The notes under the pieces: model-generated
Told to the model about the DNA's origin: nothing
Database searches by the model: none
What the model saw: the letters and a program-made list of their open reading frames with translations, nothing else
Made by a program: the position numbers and the translations under genes
Assembly: GCA_910586595.1 (NCBI GenBank)
Contig: CAJUJB010000011.1
Location: 1-25,239, forward strand
DNA length: 25,239 bases
Direction: 5' to 3'
DNA from: an uncultured Muribaculaceae bacterium
Lineage (GTDB): Bacteria > Bacteroidota > Bacteroidia > Bacteroidales > Muribaculaceae
Shown: in pieces, positions 16,289-23,658 of the stretch
How positions within the stretch are numbered: position 1 is the first letter of the stretch
Layout of the letters: every line of letters begins with the position of its first letter

Positions 16289-16494
16289 CATTTCGCAAGA
16301 AAAAAACTCCATTTTTAACACATTATCTGCCCAAATGCATATGAGTGCCTCACTTGCGCTTACCCGAGGTCGCAAAATCGGCCGTAGTGGTTCTCGCCGC
16401 GATTGCCAGAGGCGAAACACCTGAAATATACACTTATGCAATTTTTAGTTAAAAAAAAGACATGTGCAATGCCAATTCTTAATCAGATTTGTTG

Positions 16495-16502
16495 TATATT
16501 TG
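16495..16502 (+). promoter_or_regulatory. -7 promoter element of the helicase gene
   Basis: TATATTTG matches TAnnTTTG exactly and lies 27 bases before the start codon, giving a leader of roughly 20 nt. The expected -33 position (about 16472) reads CCAA, so only the -7 box is good. Confidence 0.5.
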
Positions 16503-16529
16503 TAAAATGATTAAATACAAAGAAATTCA

Positions 16530-18230
16530 ATGAGTACATTCCAGGAATTAGGCGTATGCGAAGACTTACTTCGCGGCATTGCCGACATGGGCTTCGAGAC
16601 GCCTATGCCCGTACAAGAAAAAGTTATACCAGTGCTGCTCAACGGCGACCATGACCTGGTGGCCCTCGCGCAGACCGGAACAGGCAAGACGGCAGCCTTC
16701 GGACTTCCCGTCATTCAGCGTGTCGACGTGACCAAGCACGTGCCGCAGGCCCTTATCCTCGCACCTACACGCGAGCTCTGCCTCCAGATTGCAGGCGACC
16801 TCGCCGATTTCTCAAAATATATACCTGATCTGGTTGTGCTGCCCGTCTACGGCGGCAGCAGCATCGAGAGCCAGATTCGCGCGCTTAAAAAAGGCGTACA
16901 GATTATCGTGGCAACCCCTGGCCGTCTTATCGACCTGATCAACCGCGGTACAGTGAAACTCGACGACGTCAACACAGTCGTGCTCGACGAGGCCGACGAA
17001 ATGCTCAACATGGGCTTCGTCGACTCGATCAACGACATTCTCAGCCACGTGCCCGACGACCGCAAGATGCTCATGTTCTCGGCCACCATGCCCGCGGAAG
17101 TTGCCAAAATCTCCAAGCGGTTCATGAAGAATCCGGAGGAAATTGTGGTAGGCACCCGAAACGAAGGAGCCAAGAACGTGCGTCATATATATTATATGGT
17201 TAATGCGCGCGACAAATATCTCGCGCTGAAACGTATCGCCGACAACAACCCCAACATATACGCCATCATTTTCTGCCGCACACGACGCGACACCCAGGAA
17301 ATCGCCGACCGCCTTATCCAGGATGGATATAATGCCGACGCCCTCCACGGCGACCTCTCGCAGCAGCAGCGCGACATCGTGATGAAGAAATTCCGCGACC
17401 GCGTAATCACCCTCTTGGTCGCCACCGATGTGGCTGCCCGCGGTCTCGACGTCGACGACCTCACCCACGTAATCAACTACGGTCTGCCTGAAGATACGGC
17501 TGTATACACCCACCGCTCGGGCCGAACAGGCCGCGCAGGCAAAACAGGTGTGTCGATTGCCATCATCCACTCACGTGAGAAAGGCAAACTGCGCGAGATC
17601 GAGCGCATCATAGGCAAAAAATTCGAGCGCAAAGAGGTGCCGACACCCGAGCACATCATCGAGAAACAACTCTACAACCTCGCCGACCGCCTCGAGCGCG
17701 TTGAGGTCAACGAGGAAGAGATTAACCGATACCTGCCGGGCGTGCTGAAGAAATTGTCGTGGCTTACCACAGAAGACCTCTTGAAACGAGTTCTATCGCT
17801 CGAGTTCAACCGACTCCTCAACTACTACAAAGACGCCCCCAACATCGACTTCATCGACGAAAAACCTCACAAAGAACGTAAGGAACGCGACTCCAAGCCA
17901 CGCTCCGACAAAGAGAAAGACCGCCGAACAGCCGAACGCGGCATGGCCCGAATATACATCAACCTTGGCAAAGGCGACGGCTTCTACGCCGGAAACCTCA
18001 TCGACATGCTCAATAAGAATGTCAACGGCGCCCGCGTGGATGTAGGCCGAATCGACCTCATGCCGGCCTACTCACTCTTCGACGTCAAGAAATCCGATGC
18101 ACAGCGTGTAGTGAGTGCCTTGAAAGGCCTTGAGTTCTTCGGCAAGCGGGTATTCAGCGAAATTGCCTCGCCCGACCGCGACTACGCCGCCACCTCTGGC
18201 CGCAAAGCCAAGGGGCGCGCAAAGAAATAG
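16530..18230 (+). CDS. deaD: DEAD-box ATP-dependent RNA helicase with DbpA-type RNA-binding domain
   Basis: ATP-dependent RNA helicase, probably acting in ribosome assembly or unwinding of structured mRNA, as do DeaD/CsdA and DbpA. The 566 residues show every core motif in order: Q motif region (about 4-30), motif I AQTGTGKT (47-54), Ia PTRELCLQ (79-86), Ib TPGRL (129-133), II DEAD (153-156), III SAT (184-186), V ATDVAARGLDV (298-308) and VI HRSGRTGRAG (328-337). A charged linker rich in Lys, Arg and Glu (about 430-475) precedes a DbpA C-terminal RNA-binding domain (about 475-550, starting MARIYINLGKGDGFYAGNL) and a basic tail ending GRKAKGRAKK. The gene is divergent from susC. The next gene follows after 51 bases with no terminator. 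The helicase assignment is firm; the symbol deaD is by similarity. Confidence 0.95.
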   Translation: MSTFQELGVCEDLLRGIADMGFETPMPVQEKVIPVLLNGDHDLVALAQTGTGKTAAFGLPVIQRVDVTKHVPQALILAPTRELCLQIAGDLADFSKYIPDLVVLPVYGGSSIESQIRALKKGVQIIVATPGRLIDLINRGTVKLDDVNTVVLDEADEMLNMGFVDSINDILSHVPDDRKMLMFSATMPAEVAKISKRFMKNPEEIVVGTRNEGAKNVRHIYYMVNARDKYLALKRIADNNPNIYAIIFCRTRRDTQEIADRLIQDGYNADALHGDLSQQQRDIVMKKFRDRVITLLVATDVAARGLDVDDLTHVINYGLPEDTAVYTHRSGRTGRAGKTGVSIAIIHSREKGKLREIERIIGKKFERKEVPTPEHIIEKQLYNLADRLERVEVNEEEINRYLPGVLKKLSWLTTEDLLKRVLSLEFNRLLNYYKDAPNIDFIDEKPHKERKERDSKPRSDKEKDRRTAERGMARIYINLGKGDGFYAGNLIDMLNKNVNGARVDVGRIDLMPAYSLFDVKKSDAQRVVSALKGLEFFGKRVFSEIASPDRDYAATSGRKAKGRAKK

Positions 18231-18281
18231 GCCACTCCACCCCACTCCGACTTCATCACTCTCTATATATGACAGAGTTAT

Positions 18282-18929
18282 ATGAAATTCAACCTTAAAG
18301 CGTACGCCGCGGCCATCATGATGGCCGCGGCGCTCGTGCCCCAATATGCAGGGGCACTCACAGCCGCCGATTACTTCGTTTCGGCCCCTCCTGAAGTGCT
18401 GCTGATACTCGACGAGAATACCCGACTCGACATGATCGACTACTTCTCGCACGGGCTACCCAATACCTCTGCCAATTCATTGAAGGGCCGTTCGCGCGTA
18501 ATACTCAACGAGCCCCAGAAGATAGAAGTCGAGTTGAGCCGCGACGCCACAATGCAGATTGCCCTTGTTCCATACAAAAGCGACACTCTCGTAGCGGTGA
18601 TCGAGACGGTCCTCACCCCCGTGGCCGACAGCTCGGTACGCATATACGACACCGACTGGAATGCCGTGCGCAACCAGCCGACATTACCCGGTGTAAGCGA
18701 CTTCGTATCGCCCGAACGGCAGAAAGAAGCCAAAAATGCCGAGATGCCCGACATGGCATTCATGCGCATCAGCTTCAATCCGGCGACCAACACCTTCAAC
18801 GTTCAAAATACCACGGCCGGATACTATGACGAATCGGACAGGCCCGACGGACTGGCTATGATGCGGACGTCGCTTGACCTCCGCTACAACGGCACCAACT
18901 TTGAAGAGGTAAAATCCAACACGAAATGA
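18282..18929 (+). CDS. DUF3256 family exported protein
   Basis: A 215-residue protein of the Bacteroidales-restricted DUF3256 family, function unknown. A signal peptide (residues 1 to about 25, probable cleavage after QYAGA) predicts periplasmic location. The following segment FVSAPPEVLLILDENTRLDM then DYFSHGL is the part I recognise from the family, in which a short substrate-like opening is followed by an aspartate-containing DMIDYF. The rest is mixed alpha/beta with a conserved-looking IYDTDW. It begins 51 bases after the helicase and ends 4 bases before xseA, so it shares a transcript with xseA and probably the helicase. The signal-peptide codons contain a 28-base perfect palindrome, listed separately. 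Confidence 0.82.
   Translation: MKFNLKAYAAAIMMAAALVPQYAGALTAADYFVSAPPEVLLILDENTRLDMIDYFSHGLPNTSANSLKGRSRVILNEPQKIEVELSRDATMQIALVPYKSDTLVAVIETVLTPVADSSVRIYDTDWNAVRNQPTLPGVSDFVSPERQKEAKNAEMPDMAFMRISFNPATNTFNVQNTTAGYYDESDRPDGLAMMRTSLDLRYNGTNFEEVKSNTK
18305..18332 (+). repeat. 28-base perfect palindrome inside the DUF3256 signal-peptide codons
   Basis: Bases 18305-18318 are the exact reverse complement of 18319-18332. In the mRNA this can form a 12-bp, mostly GC stem with a CAUG tetraloop, starting 23 bases after the start codon. It encodes the symmetrical peptide AAAIMMAAA. No U run follows, so it is not a simple terminator. Confidence 0.85.
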
Positions 18930-18933
18930 AGCA

Positions 18934-20202
18934 ATGAGCATCGACCGGAATGCCATAAGTCTTGCTGAGCTCAACCGCAGGCTCGGGTACGCCATCTCCA
19001 CAGCGCCCGGACTAAATGGCGTATGGGTCACGGCCGAGACTTCGGATGTGCGCACCAGCGGAGGGCATTGCTATATGGAGCTTATCCAGAAAGACCCCGA
19101 CTCCGGCGCACCGCTCGCCAAAAGCCGGGCCGTGATATGGGCATCATCGTTCGCGCGCATGGGCGCTGCCTTCTATGCCGCCACGGGCACACGCCTGCGT
19201 TCCGACATGAAAATAATGGCTCAGGTTTCGGTCAACTACCATGCCGTCTACGGTCTGACTCTGGTAATCACCGACATAGACCCCGACTACACTGTAGGAG
19301 ATCTGGCCCGACGCCGCAACCGTATAATTGCGCAGCTCCAGGCCGACGGCGTGTACGACCTCAACCGGTCGCTCGAGTTCTCCCCCACCCCATGCCGCAT
19401 CGCCATAATCTCTGCGGCCAGAGCTGCCGGCTACGGCGACTTTGTCAAGCACCTGCATCTCAACCCATATATGCTGCGGTTCGACACAGAGTTATTCGCA
19501 GCCACACTCCAGGGCGAGCGGACATCGGCCAGCATCATCGCCGCGCTGGAGGCCATTATGGAGCGTGTCGACGACTTCGACTGCGTAGTCATAATACGCG
19601 GAGGCGGCGCGGTGAGCGACCTGGCGTCATTCGACGACTACGAGCTGGCCTATAACGTGGCCCAATTCCCACTGCCTGTCATAGTCGGCATCGGCCACGA
19701 GCGCGACACCACCGTGCTCGACTACGTGGCGCATACGCGCGTCAAAACCCCTACGGCAGCCGCCGAGGTACTTATCGGGCTGATGGCCGACGCCCTCGGC
19801 ACCCTGAAAGGAGTAGGTGCCGAAATAATGCGTACAGTCACCGCACGCATATCGGGGCAGCGAGAACAGCTTGCCTATTATCAAGGCAATCTGCCCGCAT
19901 TGGCCCGCAATGTCATAACCCGCAACCGGGCTAAAGTCGGAACCCAGACGGCACAGTCGATTGCAACTGCGGCCCGGCAGATACTCGTCAGGCGCCGCGA
20001 CCGTCTAAATGCCCTCGGCGAGATACTCGAGGCCTTGAGCCCCGAGTCGACACTGCGCCGCGGCTACTCCATAACCCGTGTCAACGGTCATGCAGTGACC
20101 GACGGAGACACGATAGCCGATGGCACCGTCATAACCACCACATTCGCCAAAGGCAGGGAAGTAAAATCAAAAACAATGACCATCAATGGAAACAAAGGAT
20201 AA
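18934..20202 (+). CDS. xseA: Exodeoxyribonuclease VII large subunit
   Basis: Catalytic subunit of exonuclease VII, which degrades single-stranded DNA to oligonucleotides from both ends and acts in repair. The 422 residues begin with an OB-fold nucleic-acid-binding domain (about 5-105, including GVWVTAETSDVRTSGGHCYM). The catalytic core follows with ISAARAAGYGDFVKHL, IIRGGGAVSDLASFDDYELA and PVIVGIGHERDTTVLDYVAH, then RVKTPTAAAEVL, all family hallmarks. A helical stalk and a short C-terminal domain (RGYSITRVNG) complete it. It is somewhat shorter than the 456 residues of E. coli. The start lies 4 bases after the DUF3256 stop codon, and its end overlaps xseB by 17 bases, so translation is probably coupled to keep the subunits in proportion. 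Confidence 0.96.
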   Translation: MSIDRNAISLAELNRRLGYAISTAPGLNGVWVTAETSDVRTSGGHCYMELIQKDPDSGAPLAKSRAVIWASSFARMGAAFYAATGTRLRSDMKIMAQVSVNYHAVYGLTLVITDIDPDYTVGDLARRRNRIIAQLQADGVYDLNRSLEFSPTPCRIAIISAARAAGYGDFVKHLHLNPYMLRFDTELFAATLQGERTSASIIAALEAIMERVDDFDCVVIIRGGGAVSDLASFDDYELAYNVAQFPLPVIVGIGHERDTTVLDYVAHTRVKTPTAAAEVLIGLMADALGTLKGVGAEIMRTVTARISGQREQLAYYQGNLPALARNVITRNRAKVGTQTAQSIATAARQILVRRRDRLNALGEILEALSPESTLRRGYSITRVNGHAVTDGDTIADGTVITTTFAKGREVKSKTMTINGNKG

Positions 20203-20404
20203 AGACTTAAGCTATTCGCAGGCTCTTAGCGAACTGGAGAAGATTCTCTCCGAGCTCCGGTCGGACTCGTGTGACGTCGACACCCTCGCCGAACGCACGC
20301 GCCGGGCCGCCACTCTGCTGGCCGAGTGCCGCCGGCGCCTTACCCGCACCGAAGAAGATCTTGCCAAAGTACTTGACGAACTTGACAACGCCATAGATGC
20401 TTAA
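20186..20404 (+). CDS. xseB: Exodeoxyribonuclease VII small subunit
   Basis: Small helical subunit that binds the stalk of XseA in exonuclease VII. The 72 residues match the usual 60-80. The opening SYSQALSELEKILSEL is the family signature, followed by a heptad-like second helix (AATLLAECRRRLTRTEEDLA) and an acidic end. Its start lies inside the last codons of xseA, and its last 8 bases overlap the GH3-type gene. All three are therefore in one tightly packed transcript. Confidence 0.95.
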   Translation: METKDKDLSYSQALSELEKILSELRSDSCDVDTLAERTRRAATLLAECRRRLTRTEEDLAKVLDELDNAIDA

Positions 20405-21920
20405 CTTCACCCACATAGTCCGACCTTACTTCGCCTATCGCGCGGCACGCACACGCCGGATTGATTCTCCGGCAGCGACCGAGGCCGCCCAGAGGCGTGT
20501 GCTCGCGTGGCTGCTCAAGCGAGCCCGGCACACAGCCATAGGTGAACGATATAATTTCCCGGCAATCGATTCATACCGCTCATACGCGTCGGCAGTACCG
20601 CTTACAGAGTATGAGGCGATACGCTCCGATGTAATGCGCATGGTAAAAGGCGAGAAAGATATTCTGTGGCCCGGAAGGTGCCGCCGCTTCGCGCAATCGT
20701 CGGGCACATCCGGCGGAAAGAGTAAGTATATCCCCGTCACCGACGAAGCTCTGCAACGCAACCACTATGCCGGCGGCATCGAGGCCGTGGGAGCTTATCT
20801 CTCACACTTCCCGCACAGCCGACTTTTCGGTGGCAAATGCCTTATTCTCGGTGGCAGCTTCGCCAACGAGCTGACCGATGTGCCCGCAGGCGTATGCGTT
20901 GGCGACCTCTCCGCCACACTCATCGACCGCATTAACCCTGCCGTAAACCTCCTCCGTGTGCCAGGCAAAGACATAGCCCTCATGCCCGACTGGAACCGCA
21001 AACTCCCAGCCCTGGCCGAAGCCGCACTCCACGAGGACATCACCAACATTTCGGGCGTACCCTCATGGTTCATGACCGTGCTCCGCACCGTGCTCGAGCG
21101 TGCGGGCGCAAGCTCCATCCACCAGGTATGGCCTAATCTGGAGGTGTTTTTCCACGGCGGCATAGCCTTCGGCCCCTACCGCGAGCAGTACCGCGCCATC
21201 ACCGATCCGTCGCGTATGCATTACTTCGAGAACTACAACGCCTCCGAGGGGTTCTTCGCCATTCAGGATATGCCCGAAAGCCGGGCAATGCGTCTGCTCA
21301 CCGACTCAGGCATATTCTTCGAGTTCATCCCGCTCGACTGCCTGGGGCAACCCGATCCACGGGTACTTCCGGCGTGGGAAGTCGAGGAAGGACGTACCTA
21401 TGCCATGGTCATAAGCTCCTGCAACGGGCTTTGGCGATATATGATAGGCGACACCGTACGTATCCAGAGCGTGGCACCACTGCGTATCACCATAGCCGGC
21501 CGCACCAACAGTTTCATCAACGCCTTCGGCGAAGAACTGATGGTATGGAACGCCGACGCCGCCCTGGCCAAGGCCTGCGAGCGTACAGGGGCTGCCGCAG
21601 CCAACTACACGGCCGCCCCGGTCTATGCCTCGTGCGGCAATAAAGGCCATCATCAATGGCTGATAGAATGGACCGTGTCCCCGGCCTGCGGAAATGAAGC
21701 CTTCGCCGACATACTCGACGAAGAGCTGCAGGCTGTCAACTCCGACTATCAGGCCAAGCGCGCCGGAGGCATCTTCCTCGCACGCCTCGAGCTCACCGAA
21801 GCTCCGGCGGGGCTCTTCGACCATTGGCTGGCCTCCACCGGTAAACTCGGAGGACAGCGCAAGATACCCCGCCTCTCCAACGACCGCCGGGTAATCGACG
21901 GCATACTCGCACTGAAATAA
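20397..21920 (+). CDS. GH3-type acyl-adenylating/amidating enzyme, substrate unknown
   Basis: Member of the GH3 (auxin-responsive promoter) family of the ANL adenylating superfamily. Plant members activate carboxylic acids such as indole acetate or jasmonate with ATP and join them to amino acids; the role of Bacteroidales members is unknown. The 507 residues show the ATP-binding motif SSGTSGGKSKYIPVT (about 101-115), the second motif region HYFENYNASEGFFAIQD (mid-protein) and a third, WRYMIGDTVRI, in the order seen in the family. A smaller C-terminal domain begins near GRTNSFINAFGEE. No signal peptide, so cytoplasmic. It overlaps xseB by 8 bases and is followed by the phosphatase after 27 bases. 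Family membership is confident; any claim about hormone-like substrates would be speculation. Confidence 0.88.
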   Translation: MLNFTHIVRPYFAYRAARTRRIDSPAATEAAQRRVLAWLLKRARHTAIGERYNFPAIDSYRSYASAVPLTEYEAIRSDVMRMVKGEKDILWPGRCRRFAQSSGTSGGKSKYIPVTDEALQRNHYAGGIEAVGAYLSHFPHSRLFGGKCLILGGSFANELTDVPAGVCVGDLSATLIDRINPAVNLLRVPGKDIALMPDWNRKLPALAEAALHEDITNISGVPSWFMTVLRTVLERAGASSIHQVWPNLEVFFHGGIAFGPYREQYRAITDPSRMHYFENYNASEGFFAIQDMPESRAMRLLTDSGIFFEFIPLDCLGQPDPRVLPAWEVEEGRTYAMVISSCNGLWRYMIGDTVRIQSVAPLRITIAGRTNSFINAFGEELMVWNADAALAKACERTGAAAANYTAAPVYASCGNKGHHQWLIEWTVSPACGNEAFADILDEELQAVNSDYQAKRAGGIFLARLELTEAPAGLFDHWLASTGKLGGQRKIPRLSNDRRVIDGILALK

Positions 21921-21947
21921 ATCAACCAACAATACAAACCATTTATC

Positions 21948-23336
21948 ATGAAATTACGCAATTTTCTATCAGCCGTGGCTCTGGCCGCAACCGTATGGGG
22001 TGCAGCGGCCCAATCGCCGAAGTATATCTTCTACTATATCGGCGACGGCATGGGCATGGGCCCGGTAATGGCAGCGGAAACATACAACCGCACCATACTC
22101 AAAAACGACAAGCCACTGCTCATGATGCAGTTCCCCGTCACCGGCTGGTGCGCCACCTACTCGGCCTCGTCCGACATCACCGACTCTGCCGCAGCGGGCA
22201 CAGCCCTCTCAACCGGCACCAAAACCAAGAACAGCATGCTCGGCATGGCCCCCGACACAAGCGCCGTATACTCTGTTGCGGTCGACCTGAGCAAAATGGG
22301 CTATGGCGTAGGCGTGGCAACCTCTGTAGCGCCCGACGACGCCACTCCGGGCGCATTCTACGCTCATGTGCCTAACCGCAGCATGTACTACGAAATCGGC
22401 ACCCAGATGGCCGAGTCTGGCTATCAGTTCCTCGCCGGTGCAGGTCTCCGCGGCCTCAAGACCAAAGATGGCAAAGACACCGACCTGCTCACCCGCTTCG
22501 CAGCCGAGAACGTGCAGATAGTCCGTGGCCCTGAAGGCATCAAGGAGATTAACTCCGACCGTGTTCTCCTCCTTAATCCTGAAGGCACCAAGGAATGGAA
22601 CATCGGCTACACCATCGACTCCATAGCCGGAGTGCTCACTTTGCCCGACATCGCCAAGGCCTGCCTCAACCAGCTTGAACGCACATCGCCCGACCGTTTC
22701 TTCATGATGATCGAGGGTGGCAACATCGACCATGCCCTCCACGCCAACGACGGTGGTGCCGCAATCAAGGAAATACTCAACTTCAACGAAGCCCTTGCCG
22801 TGGCCTTCAATTTCTATGAACAGCACCCCGACGAGACTCTTATCGTCGTCACAGCAGACCACGACACCGGAGGCATGGCCATGATCAAGCCTACCGGAGC
22901 CAAAGGAGGTCTTGCCAACATCGACTACCAGAAGGTCTCGAAAGAACAGTTTAGCGAATACTGCAAGAGCCTGCTTCACACACGCATGGTCTACAAGTGG
23001 CAGGACATGCGCGACTATCTTGAAGAAAACCTCGGCTTCTTCACCCACATCAAGATTTCCGACGAACAGGAAGCCCGTCTCGAAAAACTCTTCAACGACA
23101 CCTTCGAGCTCCGTAACTCGGCAGATCAGGAAACCCTATATGCCAACTTCAACGCATTCGCAGTCGAGGTATTCCAGATGTTCAACGACGCCACCGGCCT
23201 GGCCTTCACCACCACCAGCCACTCAGGCAACCCCGTGCCCGTATTTGCCGTAGGCGTAGGCGCCGAGAAATTCAAAGCCTACAACAACAATATCGGCATA
23301 CCCACCGCAATCCTCCGCACCGTGGAAGGCAAGTAA
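21948..23336 (+). CDS. phoA: Alkaline phosphatase (PhoA family), exported
   Basis: Metal-dependent phosphomonoesterase releasing phosphate from organic phosphates in the periplasm. The 462 residues begin with a signal peptide (to about AQS, cleavage near residue 21). Comparing with E. coli PhoA, all key residues are present: Asp33 (GDGMG; E. coli 51), nucleophile Ser80 (TDSAAAGTALSTG; 102), Asp131 and Thr133 (DDATPGA; 153 and 155), Glu256, Asp261 and His265 (EGGNIDHALHANDGG; 322, 327, 331), Asp304 and His305 (TADHDTGG; 369, 370) and His425 (HSGNPVPVFAVG; 412). Zinc and magnesium sites therefore look intact. It lies 27 bases after the GH3-type gene and ends the run with a terminator. No Pho-box-like site is evident directly upstream. 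Confidence 0.93.
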   Translation: MKLRNFLSAVALAATVWGAAAQSPKYIFYYIGDGMGMGPVMAAETYNRTILKNDKPLLMMQFPVTGWCATYSASSDITDSAAAGTALSTGTKTKNSMLGMAPDTSAVYSVAVDLSKMGYGVGVATSVAPDDATPGAFYAHVPNRSMYYEIGTQMAESGYQFLAGAGLRGLKTKDGKDTDLLTRFAAENVQIVRGPEGIKEINSDRVLLLNPEGTKEWNIGYTIDSIAGVLTLPDIAKACLNQLERTSPDRFFMMIEGGNIDHALHANDGGAAIKEILNFNEALAVAFNFYEQHPDETLIVVTADHDTGGMAMIKPTGAKGGLANIDYQKVSKEQFSEYCKSLLHTRMVYKWQDMRDYLEENLGFFTHIKISDEQEARLEKLFNDTFELRNSADQETLYANFNAFAVEVFQMFNDATGLAFTTTSHSGNPVPVFAVGVGAEKFKAYNNNIGIPTAILRTVEGK

Positions 23337-23360
23337 GCCCTCACCACGGCCCCAAATATA

Positions 23361-23407
23361 TCAGCGCTCCGCAAGCCAAATTCCGGCTACGCGGAGCGCT
23401 GAGTTTT
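23361..23407 (+). terminator. Hairpin terminator after the alkaline phosphatase gene
   Basis: A 12-bp stem (23361-23372 with 23391-23402) encloses an inner 4-bp stem (AGCC/GGCT) and is followed by G and four T. It starts 24 bases after the stop codon and closes the DUF3256 to phosphatase run. Confidence 0.8.
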
Positions 23408-23468
23408 ATCCAATTGTAAGTATTTTTAATAAGTTTTCGCCAGCAGGCAAAATACAACTCTTAATAAT

Positions 23469-23499
23469 TTGCATTTTAAAATAAAAAATCATAAATTTG
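23469..23499 (+). promoter_or_regulatory. Promoter of the C10 protease gene
   Basis: TTGC (23469-23472; TTTG also reads at 23468-23471), 19 bases, then TAAATTTG (23492-23499) match the Bacteroidetes consensus at both boxes. The same TAAATTTGC sequence occurs at the frdC promoter. Confidence 0.75.
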
Positions 23500-23658
23500 C
23501 AGCAGATATATGAATTACTTCATATAGTCTCTGAACGTTCCCTCTTCCGACATCACTTCCAGTCTTGTCCATTCTCTCAGTCCGGCCCCGGTATCTCCAA
23601 TCATTTATTTCTGTCTGCCTATAATGCAGATCATCGGCAAACCTTCAACTATCGCCCC

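Larger units (their letters stand above)
16153..16529. other. Divergent intergenic region between susC and the RNA helicase gene
   Basis: This 377-base gap holds the leader and promoter of susC on its left, and the -7 box of the helicase gene on its right. Between them (about 16290-16490) is a GC-richer block (about 16350-16425) flanked by A/T runs. I see no convincing hairpin, direct repeat or gene there. A minus-strand open frame of about 70 codons crosses it but lacks a good start and overlaps the promoter. Confidence 0.6.
23337..23658 (+). other. Intergenic region with terminator, promoter and long leader of the C10 protease
   Basis: This 322-base gap first carries the phosphatase terminator, then an AT-rich promoter zone (about 23405-23500), then a leader of about 150 nt that is rich in C and T. 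The leader has a 5-codon open frame (ATG 23510, stop at 23525-23527) and no stop codon in the frame of the protease. I see no strong hairpin in it. Confidence 0.6.

Noticed and set aside
16340..16425. Short plus-strand frame of about 28 codons upstream of the helicase
   Set aside because: Basic, low-complexity product located upstream of the helicase -7 box; no support for translation.
16182..16436. Minus-strand open frame of about 70 codons in the susC-helicase gap
   Set aside because: It needs a GTG start, has no recognisable product and runs through the susC promoter boxes.
16812..17570. 252-codon open frame on the minus strand opposite the RNA helicase
   Set aside because: It is a shadow of a well conserved helicase core in GC-rich DNA, with no family resemblance or start signals.
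22209..23048. 279-codon open frame on the minus strand opposite the alkaline phosphatase
   Set aside because: The plus-strand frame has all catalytic residues of PhoA; the antisense frame has low-complexity Val/Gly/Glu composition typical of a shadow.
23497..23658. In-frame N-terminal extension of the C10 protease starting at TTG
   Set aside because: The TTG is part of the -7 promoter box, the extension has no recognisable sequence, and the internal ATG starts a clear lipoprotein signal.
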